Assembly: GCF_037325665.1 (NCBI RefSeq)
Contig: NC_090261.1
Location: 16,286,789 to 16,350,788 of the forward strand
Source of the DNA: Littorina saxatilis
Lineage: Eukaryota; Mollusca; Gastropoda; Littorinimorpha; Littorinidae
Direction of reading: 5' to 3'
Length of the DNA stretch: 64,000 bases
Part shown: piece by piece, positions 1-12,720 of the stretch
How the letters are laid out: every line of letters starts with the position of its first letter
Position numbering within the stretch: position 1 is the first letter of the stretch
The notes under the pieces: generated by a model
Told to the model about the DNA's origin: nothing
The model's database searches: none
The model's input: the letters and a program-made list of their open reading frames with translations, nothing else
Position numbers and translations under genes: made by a program

Positions 1-185
1 ACAGACAGACAGACAGACAGACAGCCTACAGACAGACAGACAGACAGCCTACAGACAGACAGACAGACAGACAGACAGCCTACAGACAGACAGACTACAG
101 ACAGACAGACAGACAGCCTACAGACAGCCTACAGACAGACAGACAGACAGCCTACAGACAGACAGCCTACAGACAGACAGACAGA
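1..185. repeat. (CAGA)n tract with CCTA interruptions
   Basis: Runs of ACAG/CAGA tetramers are broken at irregular intervals by CCTACAGA, giving a composite microsatellite. It runs to the left edge of the window and may continue beyond it. A (CA)n tract follows at about 193-222. Confidence 0.95.
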
Positions 186-222
186 GTGTTAATACACACA
201 CACACACACACACACACACACT

Positions 223-1960
223 ACGATAGACACAGACAAAGAGAAAGATTGGGGGCGGGGGGTGGCAAGTTTGGGAGTCAAACAGAGTCTATGCTGTTCA
301 GTCGGCTTGTTCTCCTCTTTGCCGTTATGGGGAGTGGACGCTGGGAGTTTTGTCATCTGGGCCGAGGTGGATGAAGCGAAAGTGGGTGCCACCCAAACGG
401 GGGAGAACAAAGCGCGGGTTCTGATTCGTTGAAATCACAACAAATTTCAGTTTTAACCAATCCGACACTGCGGGTGACTCCCGTTTCGGTGGTTACTTTC
501 TCGTGCATCTCACCTCAGCCCTGATGTCACTTACAGTCGAGGTCTCGAATTTCCCTTGAGCTGAGCTAAAGCGATTGGTTATAAAACTTTTAGACGACCC
601 TGCATGAAGACTAAGTCCAGAGTTCGCTATTTGCCCTTTAAGTGTGATGCATGATTTGGACCAGAAGATTAATAATCTAGTTTTCATTTTCCAGCCAAAA
701 CATTGTTGGCATAGGTACATATTGCATTGGAAAAATGTACGTTCATGTCTCTAGAGCTGTGTCCAATTACTTTTAGGCTTAACAGTTTCAGCTTAGTCCA
801 TCAGTGTAAGAGATGACTTCTCCTTTTTTGTGGCCGAATGAAAATCATGTACTGGAGAGGCCTGTTGGTAACTGGTCAACCTAAAAGTGCATTTGTTCAC
901 TTGAATTGCTACAAAGCCATGATATCAAGTGATACGTGAATATATTCAGTGCCAGCTGTGTCTGGCCCAATACAGCAGAAGTCACTCTCCAGAGTCGAGA
1001 GTCTCGATATGTGTAAGTTACACCTCCGTCCATCGTATCGCGTGGTATTTTGTCGAGACGTGGTGAATGAATATAATGTCGTCACTCGAAGCAGACCCCT
1101 TTAGCAGCGCAATAAGACGTCTTACCCTGAACCATACGTGGGGTACCATCCAGATACTTGCCCAGAACAGACAGGAGTGGAGGTCCTTCGTTGCTGCACT
1201 ACTTGCCAACCGGCACAACGGACAGTAAGAAAGTAGGTGTCTTATTTTGTAACGCCGAACAACATCAAAAACAAAAAAATCTGTTGACAGATTGCACCCA
1301 CTTTATAATCTTGTGTTGCACCATATATAGCTGAACTTGAGCCTAAAAGCCACAACACCCACCGGAACTTTATTGTCATTGGTCGATTTCTGGGCTTTCG
1401 GCGAACAAGATGAAAACACAACACATATTTCCAGACTCGTGCACAACCAAGCTAGCAACCTGGGGGGTTGCTGTTGTCACTTATACAAGTTGTTGATTCC
1501 GAACGTTGTCTCAAAGTCGATCCTTGCTCTGCTTGCCACGTTTTTGTTTTGATCAACCTTTACTTTTGTAAGCCATTGTGTGGGCGGGCGGGCGGTGGAA
1601 CCCTCTTCTTTCTGTAACTGATCATTTTGTGGACATCCCTCTTGTCAGAAGAGCACTGTTTCCAGCATGTCTGTTTTCCTGGGATGTACGTACTGCTGTG
1701 TCACGCTGTGGCCATTTTGTGTGCTTGTGTGATTGTTTGTTTGTTTGTGTGTTTGTTTGTTTGCTTGTTTATTTGTCTGTTTAATGGTTGGTGGATTCGC
1801 TGGTTGGTGGGTTGGTCAGTTGGCATGCTGGATCAGCTGGAGTGGATTAGTTAGTGGGCGTGTTGATCGATTATTTCTCGCTTTATTCTCAACACCGCTC
1901 TCGTTGTGCTTTGTACAGTCTTTCAGTCACACGATTGGCTGACTGACTGACTCCCTGCCT
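223..1960. other. No gene recognised
   Basis: The open frames here are short and overlap on both strands without recognisable protein motifs. A GTTT-rich low-complexity stretch lies near 1730-1780. Nothing else could be assigned. Confidence 0.5.
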
Positions 1961-1989
1961 GTCTGTGTGTCTCTCTGTCTGCTTGTCTG

Positions 1990-2452
1990 TCTGTGTCTCG
2001 TTCTATCTCTTTCTGTTTCAGACTCTCTCTGTCTGTGTCTCGTTCTATCTCTTTCTGTTTCAGACTCTCTCTGTCTGTGTCTCGTTCTATCTCTTTCTGT
2101 TTCAGACTCTCTCTGTCTGTGTCTCGTTCTATCTCTTTCTGTTTCAGACTCTCTCTGTCTGTGTCTCGTTCTATCTCTTTCTGTTTCAGACTCTCTCTGT
2201 CTGTGTCTCGTTCTATCTCTTTCTGTTTCAGACTCTCTCTGTCTGTGTCTCGTTCTATCTCTTTCTGTTTCAGACTCTCTCTGTCTGTGTCTCGTTCTAT
2301 CTCTTTCTGTTTCAGACTCTCTCTGTCTGTGTCTCGTTCTATCTCTTTCTGTTTCAGACTCTCTGTGTCTGTGTCTCGTTCTATCTCTTTCTGTTTCCGA
2401 CTCTCTGTGTCTGTGTCTCGTTCTATCTCTTTCTGTTTCAGACTCTCTCTGT
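1990..2452. repeat. 42-bp minisatellite, about 11 units
   Basis: A 42-bp unit containing CTCGTTCTATCTCTTTCTG followed by TTTCAGAC is repeated about 11 times with very few differences; the last units carry CTCTGTG variants and one CAG-to-CCG change. Because 42 is divisible by three, all three + frames stay open, so the long open frames here are artefacts. Each unit ends in a pyrimidine tract followed by CAG, which looks like a 3' splice acceptor. A (TG)n and (GA)n stretch follows at about 2505-2570. Confidence 0.95.
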
Positions 2453-2589
2453 CTGCATGTCCGTATGCCTGTCAGTCTTTGTGTCTGTCTCTCTCACACC
2501 TATCTGTGTGTGTGTGTGTGTGTCAGTGTGTGAGTGTGAGAGAGACAGAGAGAGATAGAGAGAGAGCGAGCGAAAGAGCTCTTTATCAC

Positions 2590-3290
2590 CTTATCTTCTG
2601 ACACAACAAAGGCTGGCCGAACCGCGAAGCGCTCGTATCTATGTGTTTCTACCCGACACTACAGATTACAAGCCCCTGCTGTTTTACAGTCTAGCAATAT
2701 TGATACTGGTCGCAACTCGCGCAAACATTCAGTGATGTAAACAGCTGTGTCTCATTTCCTTTATTCTCCATACTAAATAATTATGTTTTCGGAGTTCAAA
2801 TAAACAGCCAAGTTTTCCGAACAAACAATGACCGAATTATGTCAATATTGTGTGGACACATCTACAGCGACAAGTCAATAACTCCAGCTATCGTGGAATA
2901 AACAGTGCCGCTACAGACTGCGTTGCGCCTACTATGTATTATAGATCTTTTGCAGAATGTTCTTCTGCACATTTTATAAACCGGACCTGAGTGATTTGAA
3001 CGAGTCTTGAAACACACACACACACACGCACGCACGCACGAACACACGCACGCACGCATGCACGCACGAACACACGCACCCCCCCCACACCCCACACACA
3101 CACACACACTTTCTTTTTCTTGCTGAGTGTATGTACAGTCCAGAGAGGAGACGGACATGGTGTGAGCTTGTCCAGGGAGTATATGAACATCTCAGTGGCA
3201 GGGGGATGGAAGCACTTGTTAATGAGTGGGAGTGTGTATGCGCGTGGTGTGCACGAGGATGTATGCACGTGAGTGATATTTGTAAATGTG
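2590..3290. other. No gene recognised; CA/GCAC-rich tract inside
   Basis: A degenerate purine-pyrimidine tract of CACACA and GCACGCAC lies at about 3010-3110. The open frames through it are low complexity. Nothing else is recognisable. Confidence 0.5.
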
Positions 3291-3420
3291 TATTATTATA
3301 ATATCATCTTTGTATTTATATTATTGAAATTGTTATATCTCGATGTACAGCGCTAAGAGCATAGTTAAATTTGTGAAGCGGCGCTATATAAGCTATCTTT
3401 ATTATTATTATTATTACACA
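3290..3420 (+). repeat. Interspersed repeat 3' end with (TTA)n tail
   Basis: The sequence GCGGCGCTATATAAGC followed by a TTTATTATTATTATTATT run looks like the 3' end of a retroposon. A similar but inverted arrangement starts at 14945, where TAA repeats lead into TATTGCGCC. I recognise the style of tail, not a named family. Confidence 0.45.
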
Positions 3421-3867
3421 CACTGTAGCACTCATGGTTTTCCGCACAGAAACCTAATTTAACCCTGTGTTTGAACTCTTTCAACTACATACTTTTTGTA
3501 ACCCTGTACCCTTCTTTTTAAAAAGCACACCATTTTGACATAACCATTATGCAGTCGTAGATACGCACGCTCATGCAACATGTCGTTGTTTTGTCACTGA
3601 AAACATATTTCGTGCACCAAAAAACATTCAAGCATAAGAATGATAAAGAGAAGATAACTCATGTGGAGCTCGACGTTCCCAGAGAGGCAATTAGTGTACG
3701 CCCGTCCCCGTGTTGTCACTCACGGAGAAGAAGATCAAAGTTCACAACATGAAAATGTTAAGGGGGGAAAAAACACCCCCAAAACGGGTTGTGACTACAA
3801 GCTTGTGAATGTTTGCAAGGTATACTTTTTTTTACTACAAGCAAAATGTCACTATACAATCGAGTTC

Positions 3868-4083
3868 ACGCCAAGTACAAGACCAAATGCGCACGGAAAC
3901 AATCCTGTAATCCATGTCAGAGTTCGGTGGGTTATAGAAACACGAAAATACCCAGCATGCTTCCTTCGAAATCGGCCTATGACTGCCTAAACGGCGGGGT
4001 AAAAACGGTCATACACGTAAAAATCCAATCGTTCAAAACACGAGTGTACGTGGGAGTTTCAGCCCATCAACGCAGAAGAAGTA
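3868..4083 (+). repeat. 5'-truncated tRNA-type SINE (family B)
   Basis: This stretch matches the body and tail of the full-length SINE at 49014-49388, here in the opposite orientation. Shared landmarks are CCATGTCAGAGTTCGGTGG, CCCAGCATGCTTCCT, GGTCATACACGTAAAA, and the end TTTCAGCCCA...GCAGAAGAAG. The tRNA-like head is missing, as expected of a 5'-truncated copy. Confidence 0.8.
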
Positions 4084-4589
4084 GACTATTTTATGATCGA
4101 TTGTTACCATATTTCAAAACGTTACACTTGCTTTTTTTTTTAGAAATAATAAACTGAATAGCGGTGTAGAAAAAAAAACCCGCGCAAACAAGTGACTCAG
4201 CATTGCATTACTCAGACATGGCATAAAATCAAATCACAGAAAAATTCATCTGTCTCGGGGCCACCCCCAGTTTGCCAAAGCATACACAGTCATAATCCCA
4301 GGCTGATCTATATAAATTGCTTTGGCAAAGGCTAGTACTTTTAAAGACCTAGCGTGACATTAGTGCTTGAGGCCGTTTCACAGCAGGGACTCAAGAGAGC
4401 AAAGAGTGTAATGCGTGTAACCATAGACATTTATTAGATAGCCTCTAAATATAGGCCCCTGGTGTAACTGACGTATAGTACGTGCTACATGTATCTCCAA
4501 ACTAGGTCAGGTCTTTTTCTGTGTGTTCTGTGTCGTTGGAAATGGGCGTGGGATGGACATGAGATGCAAAAGATGGAAGAGGATTTGTT

Positions 4590-5200
4590 CAATTATAATT
4601 TAATAATATGTTTTTGGAATAAGGAACCGACAAGGAATAAGATGAAATTGTTTTTAAATCGATTTCGGAAATTTAATTTTAATCATAGTTTTCATATTAT
4701 TTTATTTTCTGAGCTTGTTTTTAATCCGAATATAACATATTTATATGTTTTTGGAATCAGAAAATGATGAAGAATAAGATGAATTTATGTTTGGATCGTT
4801 TTATAAAAAATAATTTTAATTACAATTTTCAGATTTTTAATGACCAATCTCATTAATTAATGTTTAAGCCTCCAAGGTGAAATACAATACCAAAGTCCGG
4901 CCTTTGTTGAAGATTGCTTGACCACAATTTCAATCCATTTGCTTAAAAAATGAAGGCGTGACAGTGCTGCCCCAATTTTCACAAAAAGCCGGATATGACG
5001 TCATCAAAGACATTTGTCGAAAAAAAGGAAAAACAAGTGTGGGGATATTATACCCAGGAACTTTAATGTGAAGTTGCATGAAGATCAGTCCAGTAGTTTT
5101 TCTGAATCGCTCTACACATACACACATACACCAGGCCACACCCTCGTCTCGATTCCCCCGTCTATGTTAAAACATTGAGTCAAAACTTGGCTAAATGTAA
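4590..5200 (+). mobile_element. Element A, copy 1 (5'-truncated, diverged)
   Basis: This is the first of four copies of an 800-900 bp non-coding element; the others are at 26742, 48041 and 55508. Shared landmarks are GAACCGACAAGGAATAAGATG-type sequence, GCCGGATATGACGTCATCAA, CCCAGGAACT, a TCTACACA microsatellite site, CCCTCGTCTCGATTCCCC, and an end resembling TTAGTCAAAACTTGACTAAA. This copy lacks the 5' third and is the most diverged. Confidence 0.8.
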
Positions 5201-8200
5201 AAAGGCAGCTTTCACAATCACGAGAGAATCATCAAGACCCAAGCAACCATTTTTGTTCTCCATAAATATAATTATGAAAATACTACGAACAAGCAAGCGA
5301 ATTAATCAAAACCATGAGAAAACGCTACCACTACCCGGCCACAATTGCAAGTTGACAAAGAAATGAAGAGACTTTATTTTCAAGTAGTTCACCTTAAGCT
5401 TGTCATTTTAAGCCTGTCTTCATTTTTCAATCGACTGGAACAATTTACTGGCGTAGAAAATCCTCTGGGATGTTAGTGTGAAGAGATTATAGAGGCGAAG
5501 GAACTTGACAGTTCCATCAGAACTAATTAGTCTGTGCATGGAGACTTTACAGACATGTCAGTTTCCTGTCAACCAAACATAATTCTTGTTTTGTGTTTGT
5601 GGAGTCTCAATTCGAGATCAACAATACACAGGAAACAGTCCGTGCATGGGGAAATAATTAACCCATGAATACAGTCATGTTATCCTACATACGCGAAAGA
5701 GACCACACATGACATAACTAAACCATACACTCACACGCTAGTATATTATGTAAATGAGGTCGTGTCAGTCTGGCAAAAACCTATTTTTTCCCTGCTCACG
5801 AAGACAAAGACTGACACCGAGACAAACGTCTCTCTAGGAACACTTTTGGCTTGCTGTTTCCCCTGGAAGAGTTTTTAGAACTTACACGTCCCGTTATATT
5901 TTCTAGAATGATGTCTTTTTGCTTTGACGAGGCTTTGGAAGAGATCGAGGTTCCATAAGTGTCACAAAGATGTGAGTAGCATATTTGTGATGTGAAACCA
6001 CGTCGTGTTTTTAACCTCCCTAAATATTGAAGTGCGATGGTAGGTGACCGGAGAGGCGTTATCACGGGTTTTGTGCGTTGCACGAGAAAACCATAGTTTG
6101 ACATGAGTTGTGTTTATGAGAACTGTGGCTGGTCTGGGGTAAATAACGTCACAGCGTTTGAGATTTTCAACCGGGAAGGTTGTCGGCGCGTGTCGGTCTT
6201 GTTCTGGGAACAAGTACTCTTTCAAGAGACGGGTCTCTTAAAGGCATACTAACGCACTCCCGTGTTTACAAAGTGTAGTTTGCCCACAATCGATGTCAAA
6301 CGCACCATAAGACCATATAATGACGATACGTCACCATGCGCGGACCATAATACATGCATTACAGCTTGTTCTAGCCTCTGAAAAAGTGAGGATGTCAACA
6401 AAGCCGCGGTGTTCTCTCCCTTGCATCAACGTTACATGTGTTGCCAAATCTATAAATAGGACGATCCAGATCAAAATGAAAATTCAAATATCTCAACATT
6501 TAAGGGGTCCTAGACCACAATATTTTGCAGGGAACTTAATTTAGTCTGTCTCCAGCTGTTGGTAAAGCAATTAGCGTGTATAGTCATCGAGTACATATGG
6601 CTTTAAGGTAAATGATTTACTATGTTGTATATTATTGAAGTTGGAATACATAGCTGGAATGTAAAGGTTAGTGTATACAAAGTGCACTAAATTCTAGTGT
6701 GAAGTTTTGAGAGAATTCTTGTTGTGATTATGTTATGGTTTTCGTTGGTAAATTCTTGAACATAATTGCTGTTACGCATTTATGTTATGTTTAAGACAGT
6801 GATACTATGTGTGGTAGTGTCAGTGATGGATTAAGTGATTCATGGATGAAGTATAGTTGGATTTTGTCTGTGGACGGAATGTGAATGTAGAATGAACGAG
6901 ACGGAGATGTTTACATGACTTTAATTTAGGAAGAGGAGATCGTTTAAGAGAATGTGTATTAAGACTTGGGTTAATTCTTTAGGAGTTTCCATGAGGAGTT
7001 TCCGTGGCGTGGACAAGGGAGGGACCTTACACGGAAGAATGCGGGGCGATGGTGGGGGAAGAGACCACATCGGAGCAGAGATGGCTTGACGGCGGAGTCA
7101 CCATCGTTACCGGTCGCAGAGGCGACGGTTTATTTCGCTAATGGCGGAAATGTTTCTCGGGGAGAAACGTGAAAGGTGTGTGTTGGCACCTAAAAGGGAA
7201 GTTTCTGGAAATTCATCATCTACGGGATTCAGCGACACAAGGATGTGTAAATGACGACATGCAGTGAGCCGTGATACGAACTCGTGAGTGTCTGTCATCA
7301 CCTTATCTTGTGCGTTAATCTATCTTTGAGAAAGTATCTTTATACTATGTATTTACATGCATTAAGTGAATGCTATATGTTGTGTGAACTGTGTGTTCAA
7401 GAAGTTGATTCGTATTGATGTATTTGAAGTGAAGAATTGTGCTATATTTTGGTGAGGAAATAATAAGTCTGTATCCTCCCAAAATTCTGTATTTGGAGTG
7501 TGTTGGTGTGAAGTTTGAAGTCAGTGTAAAAAGATAGGGCAGAACACGTTTTCAGAAAAGATCCTTTATTTCACACTACAATCCACTTCATGACAATAAG
7601 ACGCATCTTCAATTTGGGCGCCTCCACTGCGGTATGTTTTGAACAAAAGGTACGCTAGTACAGTATGTAGGATAAACAGAATAATTCATGGCTTGCTGTG
7701 TCGTACCATATTTACACGAGTTGCTTTTTTAAATATTGAAAAGCTAGCCTTTGCTCGCGTGCGTGCGTGCGTGCGTGCGTGTGTGCCTGCCTGCCATTCT
7801 GCCCGCCTGCCTGCGGCGTACGTGCGCATGTGTCTTTACATGTCTGTACATGTGTATGCGCGCGTGTCTGTCTGCCTGTATGTCTGTGTCCTTTGGTTGG
7901 TGAATGTAAATATGTGTACGCGTTTTCTGTTACACTGGCAGATTAAAAGTAGTAGATAATGGTTGCAGTTTCAATTCTTCAATCTCATTTAGATTCTATT
8001 TAACTAGTCATTTCCGCATCAACGTTCAGTTGGCAAAAACAAAACAAAAAACCCACACAAAAACAGAATAGAGCCGAGGCCACTGTCAAAGATCAGCACA
8101 CATTGACTGCAGGAAAACGCCACAATAAATTAATGACTGTGATGGCGCAGAAGGTCATGAAGACATATACTGTCAAGTTGTTTACGCAGGACATCCGACT

Positions 8201-8620
8201 TTTCTCTGTATTTCTCTATCGGCTTTTTTTATTCCAGAGGTCATTACAGGCGTCAGGGCAAATAGTAAGCGTCAAAGTAATTACAGTTTTGATCGAAAAC
8301 AGTCATACTCCATGGACAATTCCAGATTTCTTTTACCCCAGGGAAGTTTGGGACGCCAAGTGTAAATCAAAATGGTTCTTTTTAAATGCTTATAATAGCC
8401 GTCGGCAAACTGTTTAGTGTTATGGGTGTTGTGATAATCGATCCGTTTGCTGTGATGCGGTGTCTCGGGACTTGCCGTCTATACTTGACGTCGTGTCAAC
8501 GCCATGAAGAATGTATGTCAATGAAAGTTGTCCGTCAACCCGCTAACGGTCATGATCAAAGAAAGAAAAAGGGAAAAACAATACTCCAAAATGCAAGGAA
8601 AATGATTACCTTTAATGCAA
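5201..8620. other. No gene recognised
   Basis: No open frame shows a recognisable domain. The G-rich stretch at 6880-7310 differs in composition from its surroundings and could be an old interspersed repeat, but I see no termini or coding motifs. A GTGC/CTGC-rich low-complexity tract lies at about 7755-7880. Confidence 0.45.
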
Positions 8621-8623
8621 CAC

Positions 8624-8785
<162 letters not shown>

Positions 8786-8789
8786 ATTT

Positions 8790-9489
8790 GAAAAGCACGT
8801 GTACATTGGTTACTTGAAGTCATTATGGCGCTGCAACAGCATCAAATAAAAGCATTGTATTAATGCACAACTAAGACACCATTATTTTAACATGTCAGCG
8901 CCATCAAAGTTTCCTGCGCATTCATTAGATTCTTCTTTTTGTGTTCTTAACTGAAGAGGTATGCATGCAAGCAAAAGTGCTACGTTAGATGGGTAGGCTA
9001 ATTGCCGTAATTTCCCCCATGTATTATTGGAAATACAATGGATTTTAAAAACAATGTTCTCCATTCGCATGGTTTTGCTTTTGGTTTAAACACAATTTTA
9101 TTCAAAATACATGACATGAAACAATTGACAAAAATGCAGTTAGGACACGAACTCAAGCAGATGCTTATTTGACGTGACCATAACAATGCTAAGTTTTCAT
9201 GATGGTGGACAACACAATTATTAACCAGAAGAACAAAATGTAGGAGGGGGGTATGGGGAACTTAATCAAAACAGGAGGATTTACAGAGAAAAAAATAATA
9301 ATAAAAAAGAAAAAAAAGGTGGGATTATGAATGAAGCGCGTGGGACGAGAACATCGATGCTGAGACATGCAATAAGTAAGTTCAGATAAATGTACATTTT
9401 CATGGAGAGGGCAGCATAGTTAGTTACGAATGTATGGAAGAAAACACACACACACACAAAAAGAGAACAGCAAAACAAAAACAAAAACT
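8790..9489. other. No gene; possible 3' tail of the adjacent LINE
   Basis: This AT-rich stretch lies beyond the reverse-transcriptase frame on the - strand. A-rich strings at 9290-9315 and 9470-9485 could mark a poly(A)-type retroposon end, but no target-site duplication was identified, so the LINE's 3' boundary is uncertain. Confidence 0.35.
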
Positions 9490-9601
9490 CAATGATAATT
9501 ATTACTTATGTTAAATATGTAATTGATGCAACAACACTGAGAGGCGGGTTTACGTTCTCCTGCACACAAACATACACAATAGCAGTACGTGGGCTAATCC
9601 T

Positions 9602-10049
9602 TCAAGTTAGTCGACCAGATTCAGCAATAAAGGATTGGACCGACTCGAAAATCAATGTATTTATGCGAAATGAATGTTGCTCGCTGCCTCTTAATAATGT
9701 TTCCACGTGTCTAAAATTGGCAGGCAGTGAGTTAATTGTGGACATATACATACGAGCATTTTCAAACAACGTGCAGTATAACAAGTAATGTTCAGCTGTT
9801 TCGTTCCGGTTACAGCACGCACACTGTGGGTTATCTTTCAAATGGCGTTTGCATAAATCGGAATTAAAGTTACTCATTTTTAAACGCATTCTGCTGTGTT
9901 GTATTTCTACCTGTCTTTTTCCAAAATAATAATAAACTGGCACATAATAATGAGGACTTTGTAAATAATGCTTAAACTCGCTAATTGAGTTTGTGGTTTT
10001 AACCACATCAGGCAGATCGTTCCATAAAATTGTAGTCGAAGGAACCATA
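9602..10049 (-). pseudogene. LINE C-terminal Cys/His finger region
   Basis: After a frameshift near 10045 the C-terminal part continues (WNDLPDVVK, SISEFKHYL) and ends with CACCNRNETAEHYLLYC, a C-x2-C-x7-H-x4-C finger common at the C-terminus of Jockey-group LINE proteins. It stops at 9602. Confidence 0.8.
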
Positions 10050-11705
10050 GACCTATATTATAGGTCCCTGAAGGAACGAAGGATGTTCGGAAGATTTCTG
10101 TCCTGTGCGCTGGTACAAATCTTTCAAGTGGTCGTCTTCTGTGATAAGGATTTGAGGATGAAACTAGTGGTGGCAAAAGGTCAACTAAATATAGGGGACA
10201 TTTACCATGAACCAATTTATGATATAAAATCAATTTATGTTGTCTTCGGCGTTCCTTTAGACTACACAATCCACTTTCTTTGTAAATCTTACCATGACTA
10301 GTTCTCCGCACACCGCCAATTATAATACGTAAAGCTTCAAGGTGTAGTTTTTCCAGGGTGTTCGACAGGGCTTCGGTACAATTATCCCACAATACATCAA
10401 CATAGTCAAAATGTGGCAAAATAAAGGATTTGTACATTATTGCCAAACTTTTTCTGCATAACTTATACTTATAATGCCTTAAACAATTAATCAACAAAGT
10501 GGTCTTTTTCACAATATTTCTGACTTGAGCGTCCCTTTTACAGTCATTTTGCAAAATAATACCGAGGTGCTTGTGTTCCTTTGTGTCTTCCAAAACAATT
10601 CCATTGAAAAATAACGGGTCAATTTGGCTTAAGTCACGTTTTATATTCAGCAATTTGGTTTCTGTTTCATTAAATGTGACTTTCCAACGTGCTGCCCAAC
10701 AACTAATTTTATCGAGGTCTGTATTTAAAATTTCGGCACGTCTTACCGGATCACTCAATGCAAGTGACATGCTAGTATCATCAGCAAACAATTTAATAAC
10801 AGACTCAATATCATTTACAATATCATTTATATAAATCAAACACAACAAAGGGCCTAACACAGAACCTTGAGGAACGCCTGCTTGTATACCTTTCAGCTCT
10901 GACTTAGCTCCTTTAACGACAACTAATTGAACACGGTTTGCTAAGTAACTACAAAACCATGACAAAAGTCGACCTCGAACACCAATCGATTCCAATTTTA
11001 CTAATAATCCTTTGTGCCAGACTTTGTCAAACGCTTTCGACACATAAAAAAATACCGCCTGTGTTGTTAAACCGCTGTCGTAATTTAAACATACATCATT
11101 ATATATAGAGACAAGTTGACAAATCGTCGAGTCGCCGGGTATAAAACCTGACTGTGTAGGTGTGAGTATGTTGTTGGATTGTAAAAAGAGATATAAGTGG
11201 CTATGAATACATCGTTCCAAAACTTTGCCAACGCAACTCAACAAGGAAATCGGACGATAATTATTACAAGTGTCCGCTGAACCTGACTCATAAATAGGCG
11301 TAACATTCGCAGTTTTCCAAATTTTAGGATATACTCCTTCCCTCAAACTTCTGTTAAACATATGGGTGAGTGGCTCCGAAATAACATCTATAGCTGCAAT
11401 GAGAAGTCTGTTGTGGATCAAATCGGGACCAATGGCTTTTCTTTTATCAAGATTTTTAATTACATCTTTTACCTCGTTAACTGACAAAACAATATCACAT
11501 AATTCGCAATCAAGAAACGGCACTTGAGGAACATCATCATCTGGGTCTTCAACATTGGAAGTTTTAATAAAACAGTTATTAAAGGCGTTAGCTTTGTCTT
11601 GGCTTAGTTCATAAACTTCGCCGTTGTCACAGATAGGCGGAATTTCGTCACCATATAATCCTTTCTTGATTTCACTAACTTCCACCAGTCTCAAGTTGTG
11701 TACCA
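10050..11705 (-). pseudogene. LINE reverse transcriptase domain
   Basis: An open stretch of about 550 codons carries the RT blocks in order: NYRPISLLS, QSGFIPGDST, SKAFDKVWH, GVPQGSVLGPLL, YINDI and LFADD. The two catalytic Asp residues of FADD are present, but the usual motif-A Asp (F-x-D-x-S-K-A-F) is Tyr (FFYVSKAF; codon TAT at 11046-11044), which should abolish polymerase activity. The downstream part (LEALRIIIGG, SGLCSLKERR) is the thumb/C-terminal region usual for Jockey/CR1-type elements. Confidence 0.92.
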
Positions 11706-12462
11706 AACTGCGTTGAATCGAAAACTTTTGCGTCTAATTCAGAATAATATTCTAAAATCCGTTCTCCTTTCTTTGCTGTAACAAGGTTACGTGCCTGGCG
11801 ATAACTCAACCAATCTTCCGGCTGTTTACTTGTTTTGGCTTTCAAATGAATCTGATCACGTTGGTCTATTAACATTAAAATTTCAGGTGTAATCCGGGGT
11901 GCGTCGTTAAGACGTATCGTTACTTCTTTTACTGGCATGCACTGTTTGGCTATGTCCATAAATAGTGCAGAAAAAATATAAACACTTTCGTCAAACACCT
12001 CCTTCATGAGAATGTCTTGCCAGTTAACCTGAGAGAGTGCTTCGCAAAAACCATCAACATTAAGTTTGCTATAATTAAAGAGTGTTCTTTTATAGGAATT
12101 ATTTTTATTCACAATTCTGTTTAATACAATGTGTGGTACACTATGATCGCTACAAATAGGTGGCAACACATTCACTTGTTTAACTAACTGAGGGGTCTGG
12201 GTGATGATAAGGTCAATACATGTACTAGCGGTGGCTGTAACACGTGTTGGCGTATTCACAAGTTGACAGAGCTGGTGCGCCTGTAAAATATTCAAAAAGT
12301 TCCGCGATGGAGAGTTCAGGAAGTCGACGTTGAAATCGCCTAAAATCACAAATCTCAATAATTGGTTATTCACTCGCCTTAAGCTTTCATCAATTAAATC
12401 CCAATAATGAATATTAGCACTAGGTGGGCGATAGAATGAGCCAATCAAAATGCTTTCATGGC
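11706..12462 (-). pseudogene. LINE APE endonuclease, C-terminal part, and linker
   Basis: Residues ILIGSFYRPP, VILGDFNVDFL and CSDHSVPHIVL are the S-x-Y-R-P-P, G-D-F-N and S-D-H motifs of the APE endonuclease, including the catalytic Asp-His pair. The remaining residues form the linker to the reverse transcriptase. The frame shifts near 11700. Confidence 0.87.
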
Positions 12463-12720
12463 TCAACTTAGTGTCTCAATCCAGACTGCTTCAAGACCAT
12501 CGACTTGGAGATCAGGTCGGGGTTTACAATATAAATGATTCTTAACATAAATGGCTACTCCCCCATGAGGATCACCTGGGCGGTCGAGGCGTACAGGAGG
12601 ATTAAAATTAGGTATAATCAAAGATAAAGTATTATCTGCAGGTGACAACCGGTACCATGTTTCGGAAAGAGTTAAAATATCATGCTGCTGTACTTCAGGC
12701 TGTAACAAGTCAATTTTGTT
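12463..12720 (-). pseudogene. LINE APE endonuclease, N-terminal part
   Basis: The translation contains DILTLSETWY, the catalytic-Glu region of APE-type endonucleases (usually L-x-E-T-W), then RPGDPHGGVAIYVK and LEAVWIE. These are typical of LINE endonucleases of the exonuclease-endonuclease-phosphatase fold, which nick target DNA to prime reverse transcription. A frameshift near 12465 breaks it from the second half of the domain. Confidence 0.85.

Noticed and set aside
1-185. CRISPR-like spacing of CAGA repeats with CCTA units
   Set aside because: Repeats and spacers are the same tetramer; no constant-length spacers, and the DNA is animal. It is a microsatellite.
1965-2601. Three overlapping ~200-codon open frames rich in Ser/Leu/Phe/Cys
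   Set aside because: They come from a 42-bp repeat whose length is a multiple of three and lacks stops, so all frames stay open. Not protein evidence.
6880-7310. Possible LTR of a retroelement
   Set aside because: No paired terminal repeat, primer site or coding domain found in the window.
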